Part shown: piece by piece, positions 1 to 10,745 of the stretch
How the letters are laid out: each line of letters opens with the position of its first letter
Position numbering within the stretch: position 1 is the first letter of the stretch
Source: Alicyclobacillus pomorum DSM 14955
GTDB taxonomy: Bacteria > Bacillota > Bacilli > Alicyclobacillales > Alicyclobacillaceae
Direction: 5' to 3'
Assembly: GCF_000472905.1 (NCBI RefSeq)
Contig: NZ_AXAR01000010.1
Span: 105 to 64,104 of the forward strand
Length of the DNA stretch: 64,000 nt
Notes under the pieces: generated by a model
What the model was told of the DNA's origin: nothing
What the model saw: the letters and a program-made list of their open reading frames with translations, nothing else
The model's database searches: none
Position numbers and translations under genes: made by a program

Positions 1-17
1 GCCCCGAGACAGCTCAA

Positions 18-224
18 CTATGTTACCACATTCCACTCATTCAAGTAAAGCGGAAATGTTTGGTTTTGCTGTCCGACCGCTTCACTGGTTCTCGAAGCGA
101 CGTCGACCAATATATCACGAATCTCTCTTGGAGATCCACCGGAAATTGTTTCCGGCATGGTCGCTGCCGACTTCAGAAACGCTGATGTGACGCGGTTTGT
201 TGCTTCATTTTTCATCGCCGCCAC
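18..224 (-). CDS. Hypothetical short protein (weak call)
   Basis: A 68-codon frame on the strand of prfB, starting inside the end of the preceding short frame (about 20 bp overlap). The product is mostly hydrophilic and has no signal peptide, membrane segment or motif I recognise. An ATG three codons in begins MKNEATNRV and is an alternative start. No strong ribosome binding site is visible. It may be the second gene of a tiny two-gene unit downstream of prfB, or simply chance coding. Confidence 0.25.
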   Translation of the reverse strand: MAAMKNEATNRVTSAFLKSAATMPETISGGSPREIRDILVDVASRTSEAVGQQNQTFPLYLNEWNVVT

Positions 225-432
225 AGCGGCGACGTCGAATAATATAGCACGGTTCGCCAGATAGAATCAACAGGAAATTTGATCCTAACCACGCATAGTC
301 TATGCGTGGGCTTTGTACATGATTCCATGCTTCTGAAAAAGTTTCTGCGAAGTCACGAGCAAATGCTCCATTCAGCCGATACATGACGCGTGGCGTGCTC
401 TGACACCCTCCACATCCCAATTTCCGCGCCAT
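205..432 (-). CDS. Hypothetical Cys-containing short protein (weak call)
   Basis: A 75-codon frame beyond the hairpin that follows prfB. The product has an N-terminal CGGC motif, a further Cys near the middle and an Arg-rich tail with one more Cys, which could suggest metal binding, but no family is recognised. The sequence before the start codon has no clear Shine-Dalgarno. It overlaps the next short frame. I cannot exclude that it is non-coding. Confidence 0.25.
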   Translation of the reverse strand: MARKLGCGGCQSTPRVMYRLNGAFARDFAETFSEAWNHVQSPRIDYAWLGSNFLLILSGEPCYIIRRRRCGGDEK

Positions 433-464
433 CAGGCGTATGGCATCGAACCATCCGTGAAATC

Positions 465-495
465 GAAATGGGCAGCGCTATACGCTGCCCATTTC
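465..495 (-). terminator. Perfect 13-bp hairpin after prfB
   Basis: Arms 465-477 and 483-495 are perfectly complementary around a 5-nt loop, 21 nt beyond the prfB stop. On the minus strand the stem is followed only by a short, interrupted T stretch, so it is a plausible but not classical intrinsic terminator for prfB. Confidence 0.6.
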
Positions 496-515
496 CACTC
501 ACGTATGAACCGGTG

Positions 516-1671
516 TTACACGTCGAGATCATTGTTGACCGTGGCTGTCGCCTTGCCCTGCTGAATCGCGAGCTGCCAGCGCAGGTACGCATCGATGAAG
601 CCGTCCAGGTTGCCGTCCACAACAGACTGGGCGTTCCCGACTTCGTACCCGGTTCGATGATCTTTCACGAGCGAATACGGATGAAACACGTACGACCGAA
701 TCTGGCTGCCCCACGCGATGTCCTTTTGCTCACCGCGAATGCCAGCCAGTTCAGCTTCTTGCTCTTGGCGCTTTTTCTCGTAGAGACGCGCCTTCAGCAT
801 GTTCATAGCGACGGCGCGGTTCTGAATCTGCGACCGTTCGCTCTGACACGATACCACAATGCCCGTCGGCAAGTGTGTAATACGAACTGCCGAATCGGTC
901 GTATTGACGTGCTGACCACCTGCCCCGGAGGAACGGAACACGTCAATCCGAAGGTCTTCCGGGCGAATCTCCACTTCAATGTCGTCGTCCAGTTCCGGAA
1001 TGACATCGAGTGAAGCAAAAGACGTATGGCGGCGTCCGGATGCGTCAAACGGCGAGATGCGCACCAAGCGGTGAACGCCCTTCTCGGCTTTGAGGTACCC
1101 GTACGCGTTGTGCCCTTTGATGAGAAGCGTTACGCTTTTCACACCGGCTTCATCACCGGGGAGATAGTCCAGCGTCTCCACTTTGAAGCCTTTGTCTTCC
1201 GCCCATCGCGTGTACATGCGAAGCAGGATGGCTGCCCAGTCCTGCGACTCTGTGCCACCCGCGCCTGGGTGCAGTTCGACAATGGCGTTGTTCTTATCAT
1301 GCGGCCCAGACAGCATCAGTTCCAACTCGAACTTGCCAATGGCCTCGTTTTGCTTCGCGGCGGCTTCGTTGGCTTCGGCAAACAAATCCATGTCGTTCTC
1401 CTCCGCCGCCAGTTCCAGCGTCACTTCCAGGTCTTCCTGGGCTGCCTTCAACACGTTCATTTTCTCAACGACGGACTTCAAGCCGTTGAGCTCCGAAATC
1501 ACCTTTTGCGCAGCGCTCTGGTCTTCCCAGAACGACGGTTGCGCCATTTTCTCTTCCAACGTAGCAATGCGGGTTTCCTTCGCCGCTACGTCAAAGAGAC
1601 CTCCCGATTTCCGCTAATCGCTTAGCCATAGTTTGAACCTCTGTGCGCAGTTCTCCAAACGTTTCTGCCAC
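516..1671 (-). CDS. prfB: Peptide chain release factor 2 (programmed +1 frameshift)
   Basis: Release factor 2 recognises UGA and UAA at the ribosomal A site and triggers peptidyl-tRNA hydrolysis. Visible are the SPF anticodon-like tripeptide in [12 protein letters not shown] and the universal GGQ motif in [15 protein letters not shown]. The main frame covers 516-1559, but the family N-terminus lies in another frame. A GTG at 1671, preceded by an AGGTGAT-type ribosome site, opens a 26-codon leader ending at an in-frame TGA (1591-1593). A +1 shift there joins it to the residues [15 protein letters not shown], as in other RF2 proteins. Total length is about 384 residues; the C-terminus runs some 15-20 residues past the Bacillus subtilis form. 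It sits downstream of secA, the classical Bacillales order. Regulation is autogenous through the shift. Confidence 0.96.
1590..1605 (-). promoter_or_regulatory. RF2 programmed frameshift site
   Basis: On the minus strand the sequence reads GGGAGG (1600-1605), then TCT, then CTTTGAC (1596-1590): an internal Shine-Dalgarno a few bases before a slippery CTT followed by TGA and C. This is the standard RF2 recoding signal, in which scarcity of RF2 at the UGA favours the +1 shift. Confidence 0.95.
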
Positions 1672-1849
1672 TGTTCAATCACCTCTTCATCAACGAGGTG
1701 TGGAAAGGCCACAGAAGACTCCACACCCCAAAGTCTGAATCTATTGTATGCTGGCGGTCTCCGCAATGGCGTGAACAAATCGCCATCTACATTGCCCACA
1801 CCATACGGTGACGCCATGTCACAACAAGTTTACGACGTCCTTACGGGAC

Positions 1850-4240
<2,391 letters not shown>

Positions 4241-4312
4241 CTGGAGGTCACACCCCTCTCATCACTAGCTTGTCCGTCGGCGAAGCATTACTTGCCTGCA
4301 TTTGCGCAGCGA

Positions 4313-4369
4313 GCGCGAAAATCCCATCTGATGTACCGTCAAAGTACATGCAGATTGAAATTTTCGCGC
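4313..4369 (-). other. Long imperfect hairpin upstream of secA
   Basis: Arms 4313-4322 and 4360-4369 are a perfect 10-bp inverted repeat. Inside them a second near-perfect stem (ATCTGATGTAC against GTACATGCAGAT, one bulge) closes a small loop. It lies about 70-130 nt before the secA start, in the 306-bp stretch 4241-4545 where I found no credible gene. It could be a 5'-leader structure of secA or an end-of-transcript structure for the upstream gene; there is no good T-run. Confidence 0.4.
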
Positions 4370-4545
4370 ATCCTCACCGCCACGCTTGTTGATGGGTCAC
4401 TTCCCGTGCCGGACAACCGTTACGTATGGGCACTTCACGTACAGTCCTCTGTGGGCTGCCGCCAATACGTCTCCCATCGTAAGATTGTACAATGAAGAAG
4501 CGGTGGACCACAACTGCCATTGGAATGAAAAGCCTTACTTTTGGT

Positions 4546-4830
4546 TTATCCCGCAGAGGACTGAGCGGCTATCTTGCCTGTGATGATACCAATGATGGCC
4601 CCGACAATCAGCATCAACCACCACGCGGAGTGAATATTGCTGAGCGCAATCAGTAAAAGGATGCCTAACACGACGTTCGCAACGATTTCTCCCAGCAAGC
4701 CCAGCGTCGCCATCGACCGCACACTGGACGTCCCCCAATGGAACGCTTTCCAGCCAATGAAAAACAACAGGATTTGGCCAATCCACGCCAGCACAATCAC
4801 GCACGCCATCCCCTTCCCATGATGCGCCAC
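4546..4830 (-). CDS. Small multi-pass membrane protein, unknown function
   Basis: A 94-residue product with roughly three hydrophobic segments (around residues 10-26, 42-64 and 70-87) and a small charged loop containing HWGTSSVRS. I do not recognise the family. The drawn start is GTG at 4830. An internal ATG (MACVIVLAW) immediately after a GGGAAGGGG run is an alternative, though that run is too close to serve it well. It lies 73 bp downstream of the BceB-type permease gene on the same strand and could be co-transcribed with it; no role in peptide resistance can be claimed. Confidence 0.55.
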   Translation of the reverse strand: MAHHGKGMACVIVLAWIGQILLFFIGWKAFHWGTSSVRSMATLGLLGEIVANVVLGILLLIALSNIHSAWWLMLIVGAIIGIITGKIAAQSSAG

Positions 4831-4903
4831 TCGTTTCTAGGCAGCTGCCCAGAACCGTGGTACATCGTATGCGGGTGGGACATATGGAGTGCACGGCTTC
4901 GGA

Positions 4904-6865
4904 TCAGCGACTCCTGGAATCTGCCACTTGTGCGAGATACCTCGCTCTCGCGACCATAAAATATACAGCTGTAAACAGGGCATAGATCCCGACCACGCCC
5001 AAGAATATGGGCCAAGTGGATCCGTCCAACCTATGCAGCGTGATGAGATGCGAGAAGTCTACCATCGCGAAGGCACTGTGCACCAACGCCACCCCCACTG
5101 GCACAAAGAACAAGAGAAAAAGCTCCGCGGTCAAAACGCGCCCCATTTCCTGGCGCTGCATGCCCATGCGCCGGAGACTGAAGTACTGGCTGCGGTCGCT
5201 TTCGTACTGCGCTTGGATTCGAAAGTAAATGGCACTCGCACACGCCAACAGGAACAACGCGCTGATGAAGAACCCAGCAAACAGCATCACGGAAAAGATC
5301 TGTCTGGTCTGACTGTCCGCCGTGATGCGGTCGGTCAGGTACATTGACCCCGATTTCGGTAACTCTGACTTGAGTACCTGTACCACAGCCTGAGACTGTT
5401 TCCACTTCGGCACACTGAACCCGTGCAGGGTGTACTTCGCGCTGTCCGGCAAACTGGATGTGATGCTCACATAGTCGGCATCAGAGACCACAAGTACGAA
5501 CTCTGGCAATCCGCCATCCCCTTGTTCGTTAAAAATGCGGGTGTCGGATTGTCCGTTGAGGACCAGATTCGAATGTAGAACACCCATCACACGGATGTGC
5601 GGATCGGTGAATATTCTCGGCATGACCAGAGGATAAGGTACATACAAGTTGGCGTGCCCCGGTTGCGGTGCTGCCAGTGCTTTGAGATACGGTCGCAATG
5701 CCGGCTCCGCGTTCACCAGCGCCTGGCGAACGTGCTCAAACGTAGATTCAGATACCAGGACGACCTTCAGGCCACGCTGCTGAGACTGTCCCCTGATAGT
5801 GGCCACACTCACAGACGCACTGACCATCTGTGACGCAGGTGTGCCCGCGGCGCGGAGTTTGGCCTGGACTTGTTCCGGCGTCAGCGGCCCTGGTTGCGAT
5901 TGGCGGTTGACCGTCATGACGGTGAACGGATCGATATGGGTTGAATTTTGATGGAGAATAGATTGAAACCTAAACATGGATGCCATGCTGGTGAGCACAA
6001 CCGCCGACAACAGCGTGACCACCGTTAACACACGGGCGTTGTCCTTCATCCGGTGCGCAAAGCGTCCCGTCACCAACAACTGAATTCCGTTCAACGGGCG
6101 CTTTCGCAAGAGGTTTAAGACCAGGACGGAAATCTGACTGAACAACAGGTACGTGCCTATGGACACCAAAATCAAAATCGGGAAAAAGTACATGGTGGTG
6201 GACTGCAGACTGTGGCCCACGGCCAGGTAGTAGCCCAGCCCGAGCGCCACTAGGCCGGCTACAACACCAAGCCAAGAGGTACGCGGTGGTTTTTGTCTCG
6301 TCCTATCGGCCAGCAACAGGGACTTCGGCGTCCGCATGGCCGCTCGCGATGCTGTGAGCCAACCCTCGACGACAAATAAAACGCCGAAGATGAAAACGGT
6401 AGAGACCACAGCACCGGTTGGAACTTCGAATGGAATGGTGGTTGGGAGTTCCAAAATCCGCCCCATCGCCATCAGGAACAGCTTTAAAAACAACGTACCG
6501 GCCGCCATGCCAACGACCATCGCCAGCACACCGAGGAACACACTTTCCGTAAACACCATGCGCCACACTTGAGTTGGCCCCATGCCGAGAACGCGAAACA
6601 AGCCAAACTCCTTGCTCCGCATCCGAATCAGCGCAGCGTGGAAGAACAAGATGAACAGCACTGCAAAGAAGATGACGATGTACTCGCAGCCACCGAACAC
6701 GTACGCCGCGCTTTGCGTCATATACCCGTGCTTCACGGCGTTGTTCTGGGAAAAGCATGAGAACATAAAGAACACCAGGACGGCGAGCGCACTCGACGCA
6801 AGGTACCCCAGGTAGCGCCGCGTGTTGTGCAGCGTAATCTTACATGCGAGCTGGCGCCATGTCAC
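4904..6865 (-). CDS. BceB-type ABC transporter permease (FtsX family)
   Basis: Large permease of a Bce-type antimicrobial-peptide sensing and detoxification transporter. About 653 residues, matching the family (around 650). Hydrophobic segments are grouped as one N-terminal helix, three helices by about residue 200, further pairs in the middle and three at the C-terminus, with a large extracellular domain between about residues 300 and 500, as in BceB. The frame is open further upstream, but I place the start at GTG 6865 ([17 protein letters not shown]), which has GGAGGGG 7 nt before it and leaves a 26-bp overlap with the ATPase gene. The upstream ATPase, histidine kinase and response regulator complete the module. 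The exact ligand (bacitracin, lantibiotic or other) cannot be read from sequence. Confidence 0.88.
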   Translation of the reverse strand: MTWRQLACKITLHNTRRYLGYLASSALAVLVFFMFSCFSQNNAVKHGYMTQSAAYVFGGCEYIVIFFAVLFILFFHAALIRMRSKEFGLFRVLGMGPTQVWRMVFTESVFLGVLAMVVGMAAGTLFLKLFLMAMGRILELPTTIPFEVPTGAVVSTVFIFGVLFVVEGWLTASRAAMRTPKSLLLADRTRQKPPRTSWLGVVAGLVALGLGYYLAVGHSLQSTTMYFFPILILVSIGTYLLFSQISVLVLNLLRKRPLNGIQLLVTGRFAHRMKDNARVLTVVTLLSAVVLTSMASMFRFQSILHQNSTHIDPFTVMTVNRQSQPGPLTPEQVQAKLRAAGTPASQMVSASVSVATIRGQSQQRGLKVVLVSESTFEHVRQALVNAEPALRPYLKALAAPQPGHANLYVPYPLVMPRIFTDPHIRVMGVLHSNLVLNGQSDTRIFNEQGDGGLPEFVLVVSDADYVSITSSLPDSAKYTLHGFSVPKWKQSQAVVQVLKSELPKSGSMYLTDRITADSQTRQIFSVMLFAGFFISALFLLACASAIYFRIQAQYESDRSQYFSLRRMGMQRQEMGRVLTAELFLLFFVPVGVALVHSAFAMVDFSHLITLHRLDGSTWPIFLGVVGIYALFTAVYFMVARARYLAQVADSRSR

Positions 6866-7619
6866 TGCGGGTCCCCTCCAATACCGCCAGTGTCTGCAAT
6901 ATCTCCTGAAAGAACACCTCGCGTGTGCGGGGCGCGTCCAATCGCGAAAACACCTGGCCGTCCTTAATGAAGACCACGCGGCGGCTGTAGCTGGCCGCGA
7001 ACGGGTCATGCGTGACCATGAGGATGGTGGATCCGTGCTCCTGGTTCAACCGCTGAAAGATTTCGAGCAGCGCTTTCGCGGACGCGGAATCCAAGTTACC
7101 CGTCGGTTCGTCGGCAAGGATGAGTGCCGGATTGTGGACCACAGCCCGAGCTACCGCCACTCGCTGTTGCTGTCCACCAGACATCTCATACGGATACTTA
7201 TCAGCGTTGGCCTCCATACCGAGGAACTTCAGTGTATCCAGCACCTTGTTCCGCACTGCCACTCCGCGCTTGCCATCCAGCGCCAGCGGCAACGCGACAT
7301 TCTCAGCTGCAGTCAGGCTGTCCAACAAGTTGTAGTCCTGGAACACGAACCCCAAGTGGCGCCGACGAAACAACGCGAGCTGAGACGCCTTCATCTTGGC
7401 AATGTCCTGACCCTGTATCCACAACTCACCGCTTGTCGGCTTGTCAATCCCGGCCAGGATATTGAGCAATGTCGTTTTCCCGCTGCCAGACGGCCCCATG
7501 ATGCTCACAAACTCGCCGTTCTCAACGTCTAGGTCAATGCCATTCAACGCCTTTGTGACCGCATTTGCATGCCTGGCGCCATATACTTTGGTCAAGTGTT
7601 TTGCCTTCAGTACACTCAC
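6840..7619 (-). CDS. BceA-type ABC transporter ATP-binding protein
   Basis: ATPase subunit of the Bce-type transporter, 259 residues. Walker [11 protein letters not shown]-loop FQDYNLLDS, signature [14 protein letters not shown], Walker [13 protein letters not shown] and H-loop THDP are all intact, so it should be catalytically competent. The start is taken as GTG 7619 ([14 protein letters not shown]), 9 nt after a GGAGG site, not the upstream in-frame codons at 7640. It overlaps the permease gene by 26 bp, implying translational coupling. A BceR-type box lies about 120-135 bp upstream, pointing to induction by the adjacent two-component system. Confidence 0.93.
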   Translation of the reverse strand: MSVLKAKHLTKVYGARHANAVTKALNGIDLDVENGEFVSIMGPSGSGKTTLLNILAGIDKPTSGELWIQGQDIAKMKASQLALFRRRHLGFVFQDYNLLDSLTAAENVALPLALDGKRGVAVRNKVLDTLKFLGMEANADKYPYEMSGGQQQRVAVARAVVHNPALILADEPTGNLDSASAKALLEIFQRLNQEHGSTILMVTHDPFAASYSRRVVFIKDGQVFSRLDAPRTREVFFQEILQTLAVLEGTRSDMAPARM

Positions 7620-7740
7620 AAATGACAACCTCCTACGCACATCACTGGATTTGTCGCGTGTGCATCGCCCGTTGATGTGAGTATGCCATGGCTTCGGTCT
7701 GCCCCGCCTTGTTCGAAACTTACAATGCAGACGATGAATC

Positions 7741-7754
7741 TTACAGTTTTGTCA
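7741..7754 (-). promoter_or_regulatory. Probable BceR-type operator upstream of bceAB
   Basis: The sequence TTACA-GTTT-TGTCA (read TGACA-AAAC-TGTAA on the minus strand) fits the TNACA-N4-TGTNA inverted repeat described for BceR-like regulators of Bce-type ABC transporters. It lies in the 235-bp gap between the kinase gene and the ATPase gene, on the promoter side of the latter. Confidence 0.7.
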
Positions 7755-7796
7755 CATAGATTGTGGATGATAACAAACGCGGCGGCGACATAAAGA

Positions 7797-7822
7797 TAGG
7801 AGTCGGTGGCATCCGACTCCTA
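7797..7822 (-). terminator. Terminator after the bceRS-type operon
   Basis: A perfect 10-bp stem (7797-7806 with 7813-7822, 6-nt loop) lies 33 nt beyond the kinase stop. On the minus strand it is followed by a TATCTTTATG stretch. It separates the regulatory pair from the transporter pair, so the transporter genes probably have their own inducible promoter. Confidence 0.7.
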
Positions 7823-7854
7823 CGGTACACGCCTTTGGATGTGGAGCTCCCACA

Positions 7855-9042
7855 CTAGGACAAGGACATCATAGAAGCAGGGTGATAGTAGTCTGACCGC
7901 GCAATTCGCACCGTGACCGTTGTCCCGTCTCCTTCTTTCGACCGCACGCTCACACGATGTCCGAGCTTGTCCACCACTTCCCGAACCAAGTACAGTCCCA
8001 TGCCCGTCGCTCGCGAGTGCATCCGACCGTTGGCTCCCGTGTAAAACGGCTCAAACACATGTCGCACGTCGCGCTCTGGTATGCCAATGCCCTCGTCCGT
8101 GAAGTCAATTTGAATCTCGTTACCGCAATCAAAAACGCGCAACCAAAACGTGCAGGCCACGTGGTCACCCTGCTCGTCCAACTTGTGTCCGTACTGAAGC
8201 GCATTGCGCACGATTTGCTCCACAATGAACGCAAACCACTTTTTGTCCGTCAAGGCCCATACGTGCTCACGTGGGCATTCCAACTTCGGATAGATCTTTC
8301 GCCGTATCCATTCCGCCTTGTGCTGATTCACGATATCTCGCAACACCACAGGCACATCCACCGCTTCCAAGTGCGAGTCGAACGAAAACGAGTTCAGCCG
8401 TGCGGTGTACATCATGGCGTCAATCGAAGCCTCCATCCGGGCCGCTTCTTCGGCCAATTGGTCCATCCACTCGCGCTGCAAGGTATCGCCGGACCATCCG
8501 GCCAGCGCTTCTTCCACCGAGTAATGAGATGATCCGCCCTCTTCCACCCTCTCCGCACGCCGTGACCGTCCGCCTTTGTCTGCGGCCTGCCGCATTTCCT
8601 GTTCCAGTAAGCGAATGGCCGTCACGGGTGTCTTCATTTGGTGGGCAAACCGAGTTGCAAATGTCTCAAAGAAGCGCTGGCGTTCCTCCAGCGCAGCCAG
8701 ATTTCTCATATACACCGCGTGATATGCGCTGAGCAATTGCCCGAACAGCCGCTGTTCCTCAGTGGCCGCGACCAGTGGGACATCCCCTTCCGAGATGGAC
8801 ATTTCCCGAGACAACCGCGCATGGACATCCCGGTAAAACGGGCGGCGGATCCAATACTCCAAAACGAGGTACGCACCTAGGGCAAACAAAGCGAGAACAC
8901 TGGCATACGCAACCAGGTCTCCGGGAATGGGCTTACCCGATTCCGCCGCGGCCAAAACCAGAACCGTCGTCAGCAAGAAGTCTCCCATGACGTAGAATAG
9001 CGCCACGCGCCATTGATCTCGAAGAAAGGTCCAGAAACTCAT
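7855..9042 (-). CDS. BceS-type intramembrane-sensing histidine kinase
   Basis: Sensor kinase of the Bce module, 395 residues. Two hydrophobic N-terminal segments (about residues 12-33 and 40-62) are separated by only a few residues, so there is almost no extracellular sensing domain; this is the hallmark of BceS-like kinases that sense through their transporter. The phospho-acceptor helix reads RFAHQMKTPVTAIRLLEQE (His near residue 130). The ATPase domain shows an N-box (IVRNALQYG), DEGIGIP and the GMGLYLVREVV G-box. There is a charged, Gly/Ser-rich insertion after the H-box (about residues 150-170). The ATG start overlaps the end of the response regulator gene by 4 bp. Confidence 0.9.
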   Translation of the reverse strand: MSFWTFLRDQWRVALFYVMGDFLLTTVLVLAAAESGKPIPGDLVAYASVLALFALGAYLVLEYWIRRPFYRDVHARLSREMSISEGDVPLVAATEEQRLFGQLLSAYHAVYMRNLAALEERQRFFETFATRFAHQMKTPVTAIRLLEQEMRQAADKGGRSRRAERVEEGGSSHYSVEEALAGWSGDTLQREWMDQLAEEAARMEASIDAMMYTARLNSFSFDSHLEAVDVPVVLRDIVNQHKAEWIRRKIYPKLECPREHVWALTDKKWFAFIVEQIVRNALQYGHKLDEQGDHVACTFWLRVFDCGNEIQIDFTDEGIGIPERDVRHVFEPFYTGANGRMHSRATGMGLYLVREVVDKLGHRVSVRSKEGDGTTVTVRIARSDYYHPASMMSLS

Positions 9043-9752
9043 GTGACATCTCCTTCGTACGGTTGGAAACGATATCCGAGGCCGCGCACCGTCACCAGCG
9101 CGCCTTGCAACCCAAATACCGCCAGCTTCTTGCGCAGCCGCGCCACATTCACGGTGAGGGTGTTGTCATCCACGAAGTCGGTGTCATCCCACAACGCTTC
9201 CAGCAACGTGTCGCGACTAACCACACCACCCTCCGCCTCCAGGAGTAATCTCATCAAGGCCAACTCGGTCTTCGTCAGCGACTCCGTTGCGTCCCGGCTT
9301 TCCATGGTGGCTCGGCGCAGATCAATCCGCGTGCCTCGAATGTCAAATACGTCACAGACCTGGGTACCCTGTGATTCGGCGTACTCCCCGTACGCTCTGC
9401 GCAACATCGCACGGATTTTTGCAATGACCACGTCTATTTCAAACGGTTTGGTGATGTACTCGTCTCCACCGTGTTCCAATGCAAACACCTGATCCATGGC
9501 GCTGTCGCGTGCGGACACGAAGATGATGGGAACCTTCGAAAACATGCGAATCTGACGGCACCAGTAAAAGCCATCGAAGTAGGGAAGGTTGATGTCCAGC
9601 AACACCAAATCCGGCCCCAATGTTTTCACTTCGTCGTCTACGTGTTGCAAGTTTTGTGCGCGAGACACACGGAATCCAAACCGCTCCAAATGCTGTTGAA
9701 GCAAATAAGCCACGCTGTTGTCGTCTTCCACCAACAAAATGTGGTTACGCAC
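9039..9752 (-). CDS. BceR-type OmpR-family response regulator
   Basis: Response regulator, 237 residues from GTG 9752 (MRNHILLVEDDNSVAYLL). The receiver has the acidic pair ED, phospho-acceptor Asp in LVLLDINLPYFDG and conserved Lys in ITKPFEID. The C-terminal winged-helix domain contains TKTELALMRLLLEAEGGVVSRDTLLEALW and the recognition-helix region DNTLTVNVARLRKKL. An open frame continues 12 codons upstream but lacks a better ribosome site. It is the first gene of a two-gene operon with the kinase. By family analogy it would bind the TTACA-N4-TGTCA box before the transporter genes. Confidence 0.9.
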   Translation of the reverse strand: MRNHILLVEDDNSVAYLLQQHLERFGFRVSRAQNLQHVDDEVKTLGPDLVLLDINLPYFDGFYWCRQIRMFSKVPIIFVSARDSAMDQVFALEHGGDEYITKPFEIDVVIAKIRAMLRRAYGEYAESQGTQVCDVFDIRGTRIDLRRATMESRDATESLTKTELALMRLLLEAEGGVVSRDTLLEALWDDTDFVDDNTLTVNVARLRKKLAVFGLQGALVTVRGLGYRFQPYEGDVT

Positions 9753-9832
9753 GTGTATACAAATCCCCCGCCATGTCAAGTTGTCCACATCTTATCATGA
9801 ACGCAGATGTTTCCTGATGCAAAGACAGGTAA

Positions 9833-9858
9833 GGGCACCGGCGACGTCGCCAGTGCCC
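9833..9858 (-). terminator. Hairpin after hpf
   Basis: An inverted repeat GGGCAC-C-GGCGA / TCGCC-A-GTGCCC with a 2-nt loop (11 bp plus one mismatch), 70 nt beyond the hpf stop. On the minus strand it is followed by TTACCTGTCTTTG, a weak T-rich tail. It lies before the bceR-type gene and probably insulates it. Confidence 0.5.
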
Positions 9859-9927
9859 ATGCTTGTCTATGTTTTGAAATTACCAATTATTCTAATTTTT
9901 AATGCGTAGCCCTTGTGGTTCGTTGCA

Positions 9928-10506
9928 TCAATTTGGTTCAATCAACCCGTACGTACCGTTCTTGCGCCGGTACACCACGTTCACTTCATCTGTCGCTGCA
10001 TTCGTGAATACGTAAAAATCGTGTCCGAGTAAATCCATCTGCATCATGGCTTCCCGCACATCCATCGGCTTGATGGGAAAGCGCTTTACTCGAACCAGCT
10101 CTTCCAGAAGGTCTTCGTCCTCATCTTGCTGTGTCGCTACCGCATACCCCGCATACCTACCGTTTTCACTGGACGTCTTAATCCTGGTCCGCAGTCCCTT
10201 CTCTCGGAACCGTTGATTGAGTTTGGTTTTATGTTTATGAATCTGTTGCTCCAACTTGTCGACGACCATGTCAATCGACGCGTACATGTCGTTGGACTTT
10301 TCCTCCGCTCGAAAGAGCACGCCATGTACCTGGAGCATCACTTCTACGCGATGAATCCCTCGTTCCACCGACATGGTGACGGAGACATCGCGTTCAGGTG
10401 GAGCATCAAAGTACTTTGCCAAGCGACCGATTTTCTTCTCTGCATATTCCTGAAGCGCCGGAGTCACTTCTAAATGGTCACCGCGTACTTGAATGTTCAT
10501 AAACAT
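9928..10506 (-). CDS. hpf: Ribosome hibernation promoting factor, long form
   Basis: Long-form HPF, which dimerises 70S ribosomes into inactive 100S particles in stationary phase or stress. About 192 residues: an N-terminal S30AE/YfiA domain (MNIQVRGDHLEVTPALQEYAEKK region, residues 3-105), a basic linker, and the C-terminal dimerisation domain (VRVKRFPIKPMDVREAMMQM, GHDFYVFTNAATDEVNVVYRRKNGTYGLIEP). The start is ATG 10506, 5 nt after GGAGGAG, or possibly the ATG at 10500. In B. subtilis this gene (yvyD) lies between the fliD-S-T genes and secA, and the same placement is seen here. Confidence 0.95.
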   Translation of the reverse strand: MFMNIQVRGDHLEVTPALQEYAEKKIGRLAKYFDAPPERDVSVTMSVERGIHRVEVMLQVHGVLFRAEEKSNDMYASIDMVVDKLEQQIHKHKTKLNQRFREKGLRTRIKTSSENGRYAGYAVATQQDEDEDLLEELVRVKRFPIKPMDVREAMMQMDLLGHDFYVFTNAATDEVNVVYRRKNGTYGLIEPN

Positions 10507-10528
10507 CAACTCCTCCCTCTGTGTATGT

Positions 10529-10559
10529 ATTATACATCAGCAGGAGGAGTCGTTGTCAG
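10529..10559 (-). promoter_or_regulatory. Probable hpf promoter
   Basis: On the minus strand a perfect TATAAT (10534-10529) is preceded, 18-19 nt earlier, by a CTGACAA -35-like element (10559-10553). Spacing is slightly long. The -10 lies about 22 bp upstream of the hpf start. Confidence 0.5.
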
Positions 10560-10607
10560 ATAATTTAAGGGGATATAAAGAATGTGATGATATTTTTAAG
10601 ACAGCAC

Positions 10608-10736
10608 CTATGACTGCACGTTCAACGCCAATCCAGGCATCTGACGGGATTCCGTAAACCTGCGCAGTCCTTCCGGTGGAAACTTTTGAATCACTTCGCC
10701 CGTGTTCTTGTCTAACACTCGGTTTCCATCATCCAT
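10608..10736 (-). CDS. FlaG-like micro-protein (42 aa)
   Basis: A short frame with ATG at 10736, preceded by AAGGGG 5 nt earlier and only 9 nt after the fliS stop. The product contains RVLDKNTGEVIQKFPPEGL, which matches the conserved C-terminal signature of FlaG proteins (valine-aspartate, Thr-Gly-Glu-Val-Ile, Pro-Pro-Glu), followed by a short tail. The normal 60-residue N-terminal half of FlaG is missing, so this is either a minimal FlaG or a remnant. FlaG influences flagellar filament length near FliD/FliS in other bacteria. Homology is by eye only. Confidence 0.6.
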   Translation of the reverse strand: MDDGNRVLDKNTGEVIQKFPPEGLRRFTESRQMPGLALNVQS

Positions 10737-10745
10737 ACGTTCCCC

